From an uncultured Ruminococcus sp. (lineage in GTDB: Bacteria > Bacillota > Clostridia > Oscillospirales > Acutalibacteraceae), in NCBI GenBank assembly GCA_902765625.1, contig CACXAO010000021.1:1-32549 (forward strand): DNA of 32,549 nt, given 5' to 3'. The number at the start of each line of letters is the position of its first letter. The stretch's first letter is position 1. The notes beneath the pieces were generated by a model. The model was not told the origin of the DNA. It worked only from the letters and a program-made list of their open reading frames with translations, and made no database searches. Positions 16,400 through 24,260 of the stretch are shown here, piece after piece. A program made the position numbers and the translations under genes.

Positions 16400-17878
16400 T
16401 TGACTGTAAATAAACACATTCGAAAGCGGTATAAATATGTGCCGTTCGTTTTGCTGAGCATAGTTCTCGCCGTGCTGGTGTATTTTTTCATAGCTTCTCA
16501 TTCATATTCCGAGCTTGTTTTTGCGTCGGAGAAAAAGCTTGCACCTTCGCAGATATCGTACGAGGTTTCAGACAGCGATATTATCAGCACGGATATTGAA
16601 TGCCGTCAGGCTTCCGACGGCAAATACGAGTATTACCTCAGCGTTAAGCCGGTCAATCCGGGCACTGCTTCGGTAGAATACAAGGTCGGCGGCGTCGGCG
16701 ACCGTTTGATAATGAATTCAACGGGCCTCGGTACTATCTACGAGGATGAATTTTTGAAATTCAACGGTCAGGAGGCATTGCTTCCGGCGATGCTGCTCAT
16801 AATGCTTATCGTGCTGGTCTGCTTTACTCACACCTTTGTCGAAATGTTCCGCGCAGGCGATTTTTCGTACTCAATGGCTGTGCTGGGAGGCGTTATCCTG
16901 TATCTTGCGGGAATTCTGATAATAATCACGGTGTACTGCGTTCAGGAACAGGTCTGGGTCTGGATGCCGCTCAGCTTTATCGGCGCGCTGCTCTTTTACA
17001 CAGGCGCGATCTTTCCGATAGTCACTGCTCCTGCTATGCTGCTGTTGGCAGCCGCGCTCTTTGTCAGCAATATCTGGCTGCTGCGCCGCGAGGGGTTCAG
17101 ATTTCAGAACCTGCTCAGTGCGCTGCTTGGCTTTGCGATAATCGCAGCCTATGCCGCTATAATGATATTCGCCGTTCTTCCGGAACAGTCCGGCGTTATT
17201 TTGGTACGTCTCAGCTCGGCTGTCCAATCGATAATCTCATACGTTCTGGGCTATCTGGAGTGCATGCTGTTTTCGTGCATGATCTGCGCGGTGCTCTCAA
17301 CGGTCTACAAGCCGCCGTTCGATAAGGATTACATAATAATTCTGGGCTGCGCGATATGCAGCGACGGTACGCCGACTCCGCTGCTCAGAGGCAGGATCGA
17401 CCGTGCGATCGCGTTTGAGAGCGAACAGTTTTCCAAAAGCGGAAAGCACGCGTTTTTTGTTCCGTCGGGAGGACAGGGCAGCGACGAGGTGATATCCGAG
17501 GCTGAGAGCATGAAGCGTTACCTGATGGAACAGGGGATACCGGAGGAACAGATCGTTCCCGAGGACAAGAGCGTAAACACCCTGCAGAACATGGAGTTTT
17601 CAAAGACGGTGATCGAAAAACACGGCTCAGGCGCGCGCGGTAAAAAAATCGCTTTTTCCACAACGAACTACCATGTTTTCCGCGGCTACACAATGGCGCA
17701 TAAGGCGTCGATGCACGCTCACGGTCTGTCGGCGAAAACAAAGCTGTACTTTTATCCGAACGCGCTGGTCAGGGAGTTCATCGGCCTGCTTTACGAGCAG
17801 AAGAAAAAGCATATAGCCGTAGTAGCGGAAATCATAATACTTATCACGCTCTACTGCATAACGCCTTATTTGTTATAA
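16400..17878 (+). CDS. YdcF/SanA-like (DUF218) membrane protein
   Basis: A 492-residue protein. An N-terminal membrane anchor (about 12-32) precedes an external segment of roughly 90 residues. Several hydrophobic helices follow (around 125-300), then a DUF218 domain with the hallmarks DYIIILGCAI, GTPTPLLRGRIDRAI, PSGGQG, EAESMKRYL and FSTTNYHVFRGY, and a final hydrophobic tail. DUF218 proteins are linked to cell-envelope integrity, but their reaction is unknown. The start is a TTG. AAAGGGTGAT (16387-16396) fits TTG at 16400 best, though TTG at 16397 is possible. It probably shares the esterase transcript, as no strong terminator or promoter lies in the 41-base gap, and a terminator follows it. 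Confidence 0.85.
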   Translation: MTVNKHIRKRYKYVPFVLLSIVLAVLVYFFIASHSYSELVFASEKKLAPSQISYEVSDSDIISTDIECRQASDGKYEYYLSVKPVNPGTASVEYKVGGVGDRLIMNSTGLGTIYEDEFLKFNGQEALLPAMLLIMLIVLVCFTHTFVEMFRAGDFSYSMAVLGGVILYLAGILIIITVYCVQEQVWVWMPLSFIGALLFYTGAIFPIVTAPAMLLLAAALFVSNIWLLRREGFRFQNLLSALLGFAIIAAYAAIMIFAVLPEQSGVILVRLSSAVQSIISYVLGYLECMLFSCMICAVLSTVYKPPFDKDYIIILGCAICSDGTPTPLLRGRIDRAIAFESEQFSKSGKHAFFVPSGGQGSDEVISEAESMKRYLMEQGIPEEQIVPEDKSVNTLQNMEFSKTVIEKHGSGARGKKIAFSTTNYHVFRGYTMAHKASMHAHGLSAKTKLYFYPNALVREFIGLLYEQKKKHIAVVAEIIILITLYCITPYLL

Positions 17879-17882
17879 AATG

Positions 17883-17920
17883 AAACGGTACCGGATAGCA
17901 TTCGGCGCCGTTTTGGTTTT
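17883..17920 (+). terminator. Rho-independent terminator after the DUF218 gene
   Basis: An imperfect 11-bp stem (starting AAACGG at 17883, closing with CCGTTT around 17908-17913) is followed by the T-rich run TTTTGGTTTTT. Confidence 0.75.
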
Positions 17921-17946
17921 TGAAATATTAATATTATATAATAATA

Positions 17947-17975
17947 TTGAAAAAATCAGTTGAATATTGTATAAT
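17947..17975 (+). promoter_or_regulatory. Sigma-A promoter of the 18047 lipoprotein gene
   Basis: TTGAAA (17947-17952), a 17-base spacer and TATAAT (17970-17975). It lies about 70 bases upstream of the ATG at 18047, just after the preceding terminator. Confidence 0.85.
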
Positions 17976-18046
17976 GTCATCGGATTCGTAAAACCCAACT
18001 TCAGGCGCGACATGCCTGAGAAGCAAATTCACGCAAAGGAGCCCTA

Positions 18047-18802
18047 ATGAGAAAGATTATTATTCTGTTATTGGCTGCGGCGGCCTGCGTAACGGCGACC
18101 GCATGCTCGCTTCAGTTACCCGACGCGGAAAGCGCCGCAGCGACAACGGGCGTTACTGCCCCGGAGTCAGCCAAGACAACCGAAAAGACTACCGAAAAGA
18201 CCACCGTGAAGCCTGATGAAAAGGCGACGGAGAACACGACCTCGCAACCTACAACAGAAGCGCCGGCTGAAACTACCGCAGAACCTGCGGCGGAAGATCC
18301 GACCGATCCTCCTCAAAACGCGTCATGGAAAACAGCTTATATCGAATATCTGGATTCTCTGGACGAAAGCAGGTACAGGGGATTTGAGCTGATTTACATC
18401 GATGATGACGACATTCCCGAGCTCGTTGCGATTTCAGAATCGCATATCGGCGTCAGTAATCTGTGCTGGATTTATCAGCACGAATTATGCAAAGAAAATA
18501 TCTCGTTCATCGGAATAAAGTATTTTGAGAAAGAGAATCGCTATTTTTACCATGAGACTTTCACCGGAGCCGGATTCGAATCGATCAGAAGTCTGAACGG
18601 AAGCGAATCTGAGATAATTAAAAAAGGTAACTTCTGCACTGTCAAAAATCTGGGAGAATATTATTGCTGGGACGGCGTTGATTACGATACTAAGGACGAA
18701 TACGATGCGGCAGTGGATGCCGACTTTGACAAAAACGCCGCAAAATCTACCGATGACCTCAAATCCTATTCCGAAATCCGCGGGCAAATCACAAGCTTTT
18801 AA
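18047..18802 (+). CDS. Hypothetical lipoprotein with Thr/Glu-rich linker
   Basis: A 251-residue lipoprotein. The signal peptide ends in TATAC, giving a lipidated Cys20. Residues ~25-90 are a low-complexity linker rich in Thr, Glu, Pro and Ala, with KTTEKTTEKTT repeats, which probably spans the cell wall. The folded part begins near WKTAYIEYLDSL and contains FELIYIDDDDIPELVAI, a pattern common in uncharacterised surface lipoproteins of ruminococci and related Clostridia. No enzyme motif is visible. The start follows AAAGGAG (18034-18040) at good spacing. It is a single-gene unit with its own promoter and terminator. The function is unknown. Confidence 0.8.
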   Translation: MRKIIILLLAAAACVTATACSLQLPDAESAAATTGVTAPESAKTTEKTTEKTTVKPDEKATENTTSQPTTEAPAETTAEPAAEDPTDPPQNASWKTAYIEYLDSLDESRYRGFELIYIDDDDIPELVAISESHIGVSNLCWIYQHELCKENISFIGIKYFEKENRYFYHETFTGAGFESIRSLNGSESEIIKKGNFCTVKNLGEYYCWDGVDYDTKDEYDAAVDADFDKNAAKSTDDLKSYSEIRGQITSF

Positions 18803-18840
18803 CCAAAAAACTCAAGAGGTTTTTGTAACCTTTTTACTGC

Positions 18841-18882
18841 AAAGCAGAGAGCGCCGATATAAGGATGCTCTCTGCTTTATTC
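18841..18882 (+). terminator. Rho-independent terminator after the 18047 gene
   Basis: A perfect 12-bp stem (18841-18852 with 18867-18878), a 14-base loop and a short T-rich tail (TTTATTCT). Confidence 0.85.
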
Positions 18883-18899
18883 TAATCAACCCGAAAAAC

Positions 18900-18928
18900 T
18901 TGATTAATTAATAAAACTGTGCTATAAT
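18900..18928 (+). promoter_or_regulatory. Extended -10 sigma-A promoter of the 18965 lipoprotein gene
   Basis: TTGATT (18900-18905), a 17-base spacer and TATAAT (18923-18928) preceded by TGC, an extended -10. Transcription would start near 18935. That makes the upstream in-frame ATG at 18935 unlikely and supports ATG 18965. Confidence 0.85.
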
Positions 18929-18964
18929 ATAATAATGCAAATTATTATCGGCATCTGGTGTTTT

Positions 18965-19681
18965 ATGAAAAGATTAGGAATTATAGCAATTATTGCGGCG
19001 TTTTGCGTGTTTCTGACCGCTTGCGACAGCGGTGGAGAGCAGGTTACAACAACGGCTCCCGAGGTTGTGATTCAAGCCGCCAAGGTGAAAAATAAAATAT
19101 CGGTAGCACGCGAGGAGAGCTTTGAATACACCGACAACAACGGCAACGCCTACAGCGCGACCTACCGCATTCCTTCAATAAATTTCGATAACGACGACTC
19201 CGAAAAAGCAAACGAGGAGATAGTTGAGAAGTACACGCCCGACTTTGAAAAGGCGGAGAAGGAGAGCGCTTCGAGAAACGGTCTGACCTGCGACTCGCTC
19301 AATTACGAGAAGTTTGAGAACAATGGTATTCTCAGCGTTGTAATAAAGCGCGTGTATTACTCGCACGCCGTCGATTACTCCGTCTACAACTTCAATTCAA
19401 AGACCGGCGATGCTCTCAGCGGCAGCGACGTTGCCAAGGCTTCAAAGCTGAGCTGGGACGAGGTTACGGAGACCCTCAGGACGGAGCTTGAGAAGGACTA
19501 CGTCTCAAAATACAAAACCTCAAAGCCCGAAAAATACGAAGAGAATCTCGAAAAGACCCTGTCCGACGACAATCTCGGCAGCGCCATGCTGTACCTCGGC
19601 AAGGACGGCAAGCTGACAGCCATCTGCAAGGAGTACGCAAGCGTTGGAGCAGGCGAGTTCTCGGTAGTGCTGACGATTTAA
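18965..19681 (+). CDS. Lipoprotein with DUF3298/DUF4163-like domain
   Basis: A 238-residue lipoprotein. The signal peptide MKRLGIIAIIAAFCVFLTAC gives a lipidated Cys20. The rest resembles the DUF3298/DUF4163 pair found in extracellular parts of RsiV-type anti-sigma factors and PdaC-type deacetylases: RIPSINFDNDD near the N-terminus, then YSHAVDYSVYNFNSKTGDALSG and LSWDEVTETLRTELE. The catalytic domain that sometimes accompanies it is absent. ATG 18965 is preferred because the signal peptide begins there and the in-frame ATG at 18935 lies at the predicted transcription start. The ribosome binding site is weak. The function is unknown; a cell-surface binding role is likely. Confidence 0.75.
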   Translation: MKRLGIIAIIAAFCVFLTACDSGGEQVTTTAPEVVIQAAKVKNKISVAREESFEYTDNNGNAYSATYRIPSINFDNDDSEKANEEIVEKYTPDFEKAEKESASRNGLTCDSLNYEKFENNGILSVVIKRVYYSHAVDYSVYNFNSKTGDALSGSDVAKASKLSWDEVTETLRTELEKDYVSKYKTSKPEKYEENLEKTLSDDNLGSAMLYLGKDGKLTAICKEYASVGAGEFSVVLTI

Positions 19682-19688
19682 ACGACAA

Positions 19689-19720
19689 AAGACACCCACG
19701 CTTGTGAGTGTCTTATTTTT
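19689..19720. terminator. Bidirectional terminator between convergent genes
   Basis: An 11-bp stem with one mismatch (19689-19699 with 19704-19714) and a 4-base loop. It is followed by TATTTTTT on the + strand and by a T-rich run on the - strand. It can end both the lipoprotein transcript (+) and the kinase transcript (-). Confidence 0.8.
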
Positions 19721-21030
19721 TACGGTTTTAATACCGCGCTGAATTCGATCACGCCGTTCTGGTACGAAACCTCAAGCTTGCCGCGGTACTGCGAAACAAT
19801 GCTGTCGGCTATCGAAAGACCGATTCCGAAGCCGCCCTTGTCGATGTTGTGCGACTGGTCCTCGCGGTAGAAACGGTCGAGGAAGCGGTTGTAATCCACG
19901 TCCTTGCCGTCGGCGTAGTTGTTTGAAACGGCGATTTTAACGCCCTTGCCCTTCTGACGGAGTGAAACCTTTATCTCGCCGCCTTCGTCGCAGTATTTTA
20001 TCGCGTTGTCAACGAACAGCGTGACAAGCTGCTGTATCTGCGATTCGCTGGCGACCATGCGGACGCCCTCTGCGACGTCCTTGGTAAGAGTCTTGCCGTT
20101 TTGCTTTGCAACGGGCGCGAACGCGTCGGTGGTTTTTTCGACGGCGCCCGAAACGTCGGTGTCGGTTCTGCCTTCCTTGTTAGCCTTTTCGTCAGCCTTG
20201 GCGATCTGAACAAGGTTCGAGATAAGTCCCGTCATGCGGTCGACCTGATTCATCGTCGACTCGTTCCATTCGTCCTCGCCGTGCATCATCATTTCAAGCT
20301 CGGTGTTGGCGCGGATAACCGCGAGAGGGGTTTTAAGCTCATGGCTGGCGTTCGTGATGAACCGCTTCTGATTCTCGGCGTTGCGGATCTCGGGACGGAT
20401 CGCTCGGTTCGAGAAAATCCTTATGATAAGATAGCTGAGCGCCGAACCGACAAGGCTGAGCAGAAGCACAATCGTGCCTATCCTTCTCTGGTCGGCGATC
20501 TGGTTGGCGACGTTGAGAAACACGACGACGGTCTGACCGTCGTCCTTGTCAACCTTGTAGCGGTAGTTGCCCATCCAGCCGTACTCGTGGCCTTCCTTGA
20601 TGGCTTCCTCGGCGTAGGCGAAGGCGCTGTTTTCGTCGATCTCGTTGATGTGAGCGGTGATGGGATTGCTGTCGCCCTCGTCCTTGTAGACTACGGCGAA
20701 GTAGCGCATTCCGAAAACCGACTCGGAGCCTTCGTCGATTTTTGTATTGAAAGCCTCGCGGAGGATTTCTCTGAAAATAGTGGCAAAGTTCTCGGAGGAC
20801 GAGCTTACGCTGTCGTAGGTCGCGCCGTCCCAGTGGCGCGTCGGGGTGTCAAAGTCGACCTCGCCGCCGTGCTCGACAAGGTAGTTAAGAGCGTTGTCCA
20901 TCTGACGTACGGTGGTTATGTAGTTGACATAGAATATCGTGCCGCCCATGATCAGCATGACCGAGAACAGCGAGATAAACGAGAGCGTAATGAATTTGCG
21001 CCGCAGCTTTTTTATTGAATGCTCGTTCAT
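19720..21030 (-). CDS. Sensor histidine kinase of a two-component system
   Basis: A 436-residue membrane kinase. The first transmembrane helix is at about 14-37, then an extracellular sensor domain of ~145 residues, then a second helix at about 184-205. The HisKA domain has the phospho-acceptor His230 in NASHELKTPL. The ATPase domain shows LFVDNAIKYC (N box) and GFGIGLSIADSI (G2 box), so it should autophosphorylate and pass the phosphate to the regulator encoded 10 bases upstream. The signal is unknown; the sensor domain matches nothing I recognise. It is the last gene of an operon headed by an alarmone synthetase. Confidence 0.95.
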   Translation of the reverse strand: MNEHSIKKLRRKFITLSFISLFSVMLIMGGTIFYVNYITTVRQMDNALNYLVEHGGEVDFDTPTRHWDGATYDSVSSSSENFATIFREILREAFNTKIDEGSESVFGMRYFAVVYKDEGDSNPITAHINEIDENSAFAYAEEAIKEGHEYGWMGNYRYKVDKDDGQTVVVFLNVANQIADQRRIGTIVLLLSLVGSALSYLIIRIFSNRAIRPEIRNAENQKRFITNASHELKTPLAVIRANTELEMMMHGEDEWNESTMNQVDRMTGLISNLVQIAKADEKANKEGRTDTDVSGAVEKTTDAFAPVAKQNGKTLTKDVAEGVRMVASESQIQQLVTLFVDNAIKYCDEGGEIKVSLRQKGKGVKIAVSNNYADGKDVDYNRFLDRFYREDQSHNIDKGGFGIGLSIADSIVSQYRGKLEVSYQNGVIEFSAVLKP

Positions 21031-21040
21031 GGTTCCTCCG

Positions 21041-21703
21041 TTATTTCAGCATGTAGCCGGACTCCTCGCTGCCCTCAATAACGGTTTCGGAGGCGATAGC
21101 CCTGAGCTTGCGCTTGAGGTAGGAGATGTACAGCCAAACCGTGTCGGGCTGAACGTCGGGTTCGCGGTTCCAGATCTGCTCCATAATGTAGTCTACGGAA
21201 AGCGCGCGCTCCTTGTGGAGCATTAAGAGCTGCATCAGCTCAAACTCCTTGACCGAAAGCCTTACGCTGTTTTCGGAGGCAAGCTCAAAGGTCTGAGACT
21301 TGAGCATAACGTCGTGGTAGGTCAGGTCGTTTTGGGTGTATTCGGTTTTGCGGCGCGTCAGCGCGCGGACCCTCGCGAGCAGCTCCTTCATCGCGAAGGG
21401 CTTTGAGAGGTAGTCGTCAGCGCCCGCGTCAAGACCGGCGACCCTGTCGTCTATCTCCGCCTTTGCGGTCAGCATGATGACGGGAGTGAGAATGTTCTTC
21501 GCTCTCACCTCGCGCAGAACCTGAATGCCGTCCTTTTTCGGCATCATAATGTCGAGTATCATGCAGTCGTAGCCCTCGGTGTTGATGTGCTCCATCGCTT
21601 CCTCGCCGTCAAAGGCGGGGTCAACGTCGTAGCCCTCGTGGGCAAGAACTGCGCATATAACCTTGTTTAAATCCGCGGTGTCTTCCGCCAATAAAATTTT
21701 CAT
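21041..21703 (-). CDS. OmpR/PhoB-family response regulator
   Basis: A 220-residue two-domain regulator. The receiver domain (1-115) has the acidic pocket EDT at 7-9, phospho-acceptor Asp51 in ILDIMMPKKDG, the conserved Thr in MLTAKAE and Lys in LSKPF. The C-terminal winged-helix DNA-binding domain (about 125-220) has KEFELMQLLMLHKERALSVDYIMEQIW and VWLYISYLKRKL. It sits between the alarmone synthetase gene (13-base gap) and its partner kinase gene (10-base gap), so all three are probably co-transcribed. The target genes are unknown. Confidence 0.95.
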   Translation of the reverse strand: MKILLAEDTADLNKVICAVLAHEGYDVDPAFDGEEAMEHINTEGYDCMILDIMMPKKDGIQVLREVRAKNILTPVIMLTAKAEIDDRVAGLDAGADDYLSKPFAMKELLARVRALTRRKTEYTQNDLTYHDVMLKSQTFELASENSVRLSVKEFELMQLLMLHKERALSVDYIMEQIWNREPDVQPDTVWLYISYLKRKLRAIASETVIEGSEESGYMLK

Positions 21704-21716
21704 ATTCTCATCATCC

Positions 21717-22307
21717 TTATTCTTCCAAAATCATGTCGCGTATCGTCTGCATCGAGAGGTCGGTCGAGGCAAGCTCATCGGCGCAGCGTTTGAGCTCCTC
21801 CTCGATAAGAGCCGCTCTGCCGCCCACCGACTTTTTGTATTTCAGGTGGTGCTCCAGCGCCGCCCATGTGTCCATCGAGATCGTGCGCAGCTGAATCTCG
21901 GCAAAGTAGCCCTGCTTGGTGCGCAGGATCATGTGGTAGCTGCGGTAGCCGTTCGGCTTGGCGTGACGGATGTAGTCCTTTTCCTTGATGACCTCGTACT
22001 CGTCGGAGGCTTTTAGATAGTCGCGGATGGTGTAAACGTCGTCGACAAACGCGCATACGATCCTCAGACCAACCGCGTCGGTCAGAATCCTGAGCACCGA
22101 ATCGGTTGTTTCGGGCAGATTGTTGCGGCGGCATTTCTCGCGCATGCTCTCCTCGGATTTTATCCGGCAGAGGCAGTGCTCAACGGGATCCATGCTCAGC
22201 TTTTTCTCCATTTCTGAGCGTATCTCGCCGATGTGCCGCATAAGACCGTCCATGACCTGTTCGAGCGCGGGACGGTGCGCGCCGTAAATGCTTTCCTGTG
22301 TTTCCAT
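21717..22307 (-). CDS. Small alarmone synthetase (RelA/SpoT-domain GTP pyrophosphokinase)
   Basis: A 196-residue single-domain (p)ppGpp synthetase of the RelQ/YjbM type. It lacks the hydrolase, TGS and ACT domains of long RelA/SpoT proteins. Synthetase motifs are visible: IKSEESMREK, TDAVGLRIVC (Mg-binding Asp), HAKPNGYRSYH (GTP-binding Tyr and His) and AEIQLRTISMDTWAALEHHLKYK (catalytic Glu in EIQLRT). It would transfer pyrophosphate from ATP to GDP or GTP in the cytoplasm. It is the first gene of an operon with a two-component system, which suggests that envelope signals and alarmone production are coordinated; that link is inferred from position. It has an upstream promoter-like element. 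Confidence 0.9.
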   Translation of the reverse strand: METQESIYGAHRPALEQVMDGLMRHIGEIRSEMEKKLSMDPVEHCLCRIKSEESMREKCRRNNLPETTDSVLRILTDAVGLRIVCAFVDDVYTIRDYLKASDEYEVIKEKDYIRHAKPNGYRSYHMILRTKQGYFAEIQLRTISMDTWAALEHHLKYKKSVGGRAALIEEELKRCADELASTDLSMQTIRDMILEE

Positions 22308-22333
22308 TTTATTCTCCGTAATTGTTTTCTAAT

Positions 22334-22362
22334 ATATTAGCAGATGTCCCTGAGTTTCACAA
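22334..22362 (-). promoter_or_regulatory. Probable promoter of the alarmone synthetase-regulator-kinase operon
   Basis: On the - strand, TTGTGA (22362-22357) and TAATAT (22339-22334) are 17 bases apart, about 27 bases upstream of the ATG at 22307. Confidence 0.6.
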
Positions 22363-22411
22363 GCGGTTTCAGAAAAACGTCACGAAAAATTCAGACGTTC
22401 AACCCGATTTG

Positions 22412-22431
22412 ATTGCATAGTTTTATGCAAT
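22412..22431. repeat. Perfect inverted repeat upstream of the holin-like gene
   Basis: ATTGCATA (22412-22419) and TATGCAAT (22424-22431) are separated by 4 bases, then T-rich sequence follows (22436-22442). The repeat falls in the spacer of a possible TTGATT (22409) / TATCGT (22432) promoter, so it may be an operator. Alternatively it is a small attenuator hairpin. Confidence 0.5.
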
Positions 22432-22471
22432 TATCGTTTTTTTAGAGCCATAGGTGAAAGGAGGGATGATG

Positions 22472-22909
22472 ATGAAAGAAAATATGTTCCGCACCCTGTT
22501 CGCGGCGGCGCTCGGAGCGCTGGCGGCATATGCAGGCGTATTGCTTGCGCCGCTGTGCGTGCTGGCTGTGGTAATGGTGCTCGACTACGCCACGGGAATC
22601 GCGGCGGCATGGTCGTGCAAGCTGCTCAGCAGCCGCGTCGGCGTTAAGGGAATCGTCAAAAAGGTAGCCTACCTCGCGCTTGTGGCGGTGGGAATGGTCG
22701 TCGACTACCTGATTTCCTCTGCGCTGCTGCGCGTCGGGGTGGATATTCAGATAAACTACTGCTTCGGCATGATGATTTCCGTCTGGCTTATTATCAACGA
22801 GCTGCTCTCGATCCTCGAGAATTTGGGAAAGCTCGGCATTCCGCTGCCGGACTTTCTGCTCAAGGCGATAGAACGCCTCAGAGACGGGGTAGACCGCCGC
22901 ACAAAATAA
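22472..22909 (+). CDS. Holin-like membrane protein (phage holin/toxin-secretion family)
   Basis: A 145-residue membrane protein with three or so hydrophobic helices (FAAALGALAAYAGVLL, VLAVVMVLDYATGIAAAW, VAYLALVAVGMVVDYLI). The VLDYATGI motif followed by SSRVGVKGIVKK and ISVWLIINELLSILENL is typical of the phage_holin_4/TcdE-like family. Such proteins form membrane pores for lysis or for release of large proteins. A strong AAAGGAGGG (22457-22465) fits ATG 22472 best of three stacked ATGs. No endolysin, phage structural gene or toxin lies nearby, so it is an orphan. It stands alone with a strong terminator; an inverted repeat precedes it. Confidence 0.85.
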   Translation: MKENMFRTLFAAALGALAAYAGVLLAPLCVLAVVMVLDYATGIAAAWSCKLLSSRVGVKGIVKKVAYLALVAVGMVVDYLISSALLRVGVDIQINYCFGMMISVWLIINELLSILENLGKLGIPLPDFLLKAIERLRDGVDRRTK

Positions 22910-22913
22910 CGGA

Positions 22914-22944
22914 AAAAAGCGCTTCCGCCGAGGAAGCGCTTTTT
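22914..22944. terminator. Strong bidirectional terminator between holin and rubredoxin genes
   Basis: A perfect 13-bp stem (22914-22926 with 22932-22944) with a 5-base loop and A/T runs on both flanks can end transcripts from either side. Confidence 0.9.
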
Positions 22945-23025
22945 GACTTTGAAGGAAAACTTTCCGCCGCGCCGATAAACAGTAAAGAAGAACCTCCGGG
23001 ATGCCGCGGAACGCGCTGAGGGCGC

Positions 23026-23187
23026 TTAGTCTTCGTAAGGAACGAAATCCTCTTTGCCTACGCCGCAAACGGGGCAGCACCAATCGTCCGGAATATCCTC
23101 AAACGCGGTGCCGGGAGCGATACCGCCGTCGGGATCGCCTTCTGCGGGGTCGTAGATGTAGCCGCAAGGCTCGCACATATATTTCAT
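23026..23187 (-). CDS. Rubredoxin
   Basis: A 53-residue iron protein with the two knuckles CEPCGY and CCPVCGV that bind a single iron through four cysteines, and the usual [25 protein letters not shown] between them. Rubredoxins carry single electrons in anaerobes, often to oxygen or peroxide reductases. ATG 23187 is preferred to an upstream in-frame ATG because AAAGGAG lies 8 bases before it and the protein then has the standard length. It is a single-gene unit with a near-consensus promoter, facing the holin gene. Confidence 0.96.
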   Translation of the reverse strand: MKYMCEPCGYIYDPAEGDPDGGIAPGTAFEDIPDDWCCPVCGVGKEDFVPYED

Positions 23188-23217
23188 GGTCAAAACTCCT
23201 TTCATCATGTTAGCCTA

Positions 23218-23246
23218 ATTATACACGAAATCGATGGCATAGTCAA
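23218..23246 (-). promoter_or_regulatory. Sigma-A promoter of the rubredoxin gene
   Basis: On the - strand, TTGACT (23246-23241), a 17-base spacer and TATAAT (23223-23218). It starts only about 18 bases after the end of ddh. Confidence 0.85.
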
Positions 23247-23264
23247 GATGAAAATTAGGTAAAA

Positions 23265-24242
23265 TTACAGCAAATGTGCTCTCAGTTCCTCGCCCGATTC
23301 CTTGCAGAGATATGCAGGCGCGATGTCGAATACGGTCTTTGCGCCGCTTGAACCCTCTGCGTTGAGTCTTACCGCTGCTCTCGCGAACGCGATAAGCACC
23401 GAACCGGTAAATTCGGGGTTTGAGTCGAGGTTAAGGCTGTACTCAATAACGTGCTTTGTGCCGTCGGAGGTGGTGCCGGAGTAGATCACTGAGCCGCCGT
23501 GGGGCAGACCGCTGTGCTCCGCCTTCATTTCCTCTGCGGTGATAAAGTGAACGGTGGTGTCGTAGTCGGCAAAGTAGTTGGGCATTGTCTTGATCTCGTT
23601 CTCGATGCGCGCAAGGTCAGCGCCTTCCTCTGCAACGACGAAGCACTCTCTGAGGTGCTTTTCGCGTGTGGTAAGCTCGGGATTCTCGCCGCTTCTTACT
23701 CTTTCAAGAGCCTCGGGAACGGGGATCGTGTACTGGCGAGCGTCGATAACGCCGTCGATTCTTCTGACAGCGTCGGAGTGACCCTGACTTACGCCCTTGC
23801 CCCAGAAGGTGTACGCCTGACCGTCGGGCAGAACCGCGCCTGCGTAAACTCTGTTGAGCGAGAACATTCCGGGATCCCAGCCGCAGGAGATAATGCCGAT
23901 TTTGCCTGCCGCCTTGGCAGACTTGTCAACGTTCGCAAAGTGCTCGGGAACTCTTGCGTGGGTGTCGAAGCTGTCGATAACGTTGTACATAGCCGCGTAC
24001 TTGGGGGTCATTTCGGGAAGGTCTGTAGCGGAGCCGCCGCAGATAACGAGAATATCAATATCCTCCTTGCCCGTGTCGAGATCGGCTGTGCTCTTAACGG
24101 CAGCAGCCGGGGTTTTGATTGTGAGTGTAGAGGGGTCGCGGCGTGTGTAAACAGCCACAAGCTCCATATCTTCATTCTTCTTAACGGCTGCCTCAACGCC
24201 TCTGCCGAGGTTGCCGTAGCCCAAAATACCTACTTTGATCAT
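23265..24242 (-). CDS. ddh: meso-Diaminopimelate dehydrogenase
   Basis: A 325-residue NADPH-dependent enzyme that makes meso-diaminopimelate in one step from tetrahydrodipicolinate and ammonia, feeding lysine and peptidoglycan synthesis. The N-terminal Rossmann motif GILGYGNLGRGVE, the family segments VICGGSATDLPE, NVIDSFDTHARVPEH and SCGWDPGMFSLNR, and the substrate region FWGKGVSQGHSDAVRRIDGV are all present, and the length is normal. It is the last gene of the nadB-nadC-ddh set, 18 bases after nadC. The pairing with NAD synthesis genes may simply be shared transcription. Confidence 0.95.
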   Translation of the reverse strand: MIKVGILGYGNLGRGVEAAVKKNEDMELVAVYTRRDPSTLTIKTPAAAVKSTADLDTGKEDIDILVICGGSATDLPEMTPKYAAMYNVIDSFDTHARVPEHFANVDKSAKAAGKIGIISCGWDPGMFSLNRVYAGAVLPDGQAYTFWGKGVSQGHSDAVRRIDGVIDARQYTIPVPEALERVRSGENPELTTREKHLRECFVVAEEGADLARIENEIKTMPNYFADYDTTVHFITAEEMKAEHSGLPHGGSVIYSGTTSDGTKHVIEYSLNLDSNPEFTGSVLIAFARAAVRLNAEGSSGAKTVFDIAPAYLCKESGEELRAHLL

Positions 24243-24260
24243 AAAATTATTCCTCCTGTA

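Noticed and set aside
18180-18300. DNA repeat array or CRISPR-like element
   Set aside because: The repetitive codons encode a Thr/Glu-rich linker in a lipoprotein, without spacers or regular repeats.
20101-21018. Open frame of 305 codons on the + strand
   Set aside because: It is the antisense shadow of the histidine kinase gene, with no ribosome binding site and no recognisable domain.
22472-22909. Prophage lysis module
   Set aside because: Only the holin-like gene is present; the neighbours are housekeeping or signalling genes with their own promoters and terminators.
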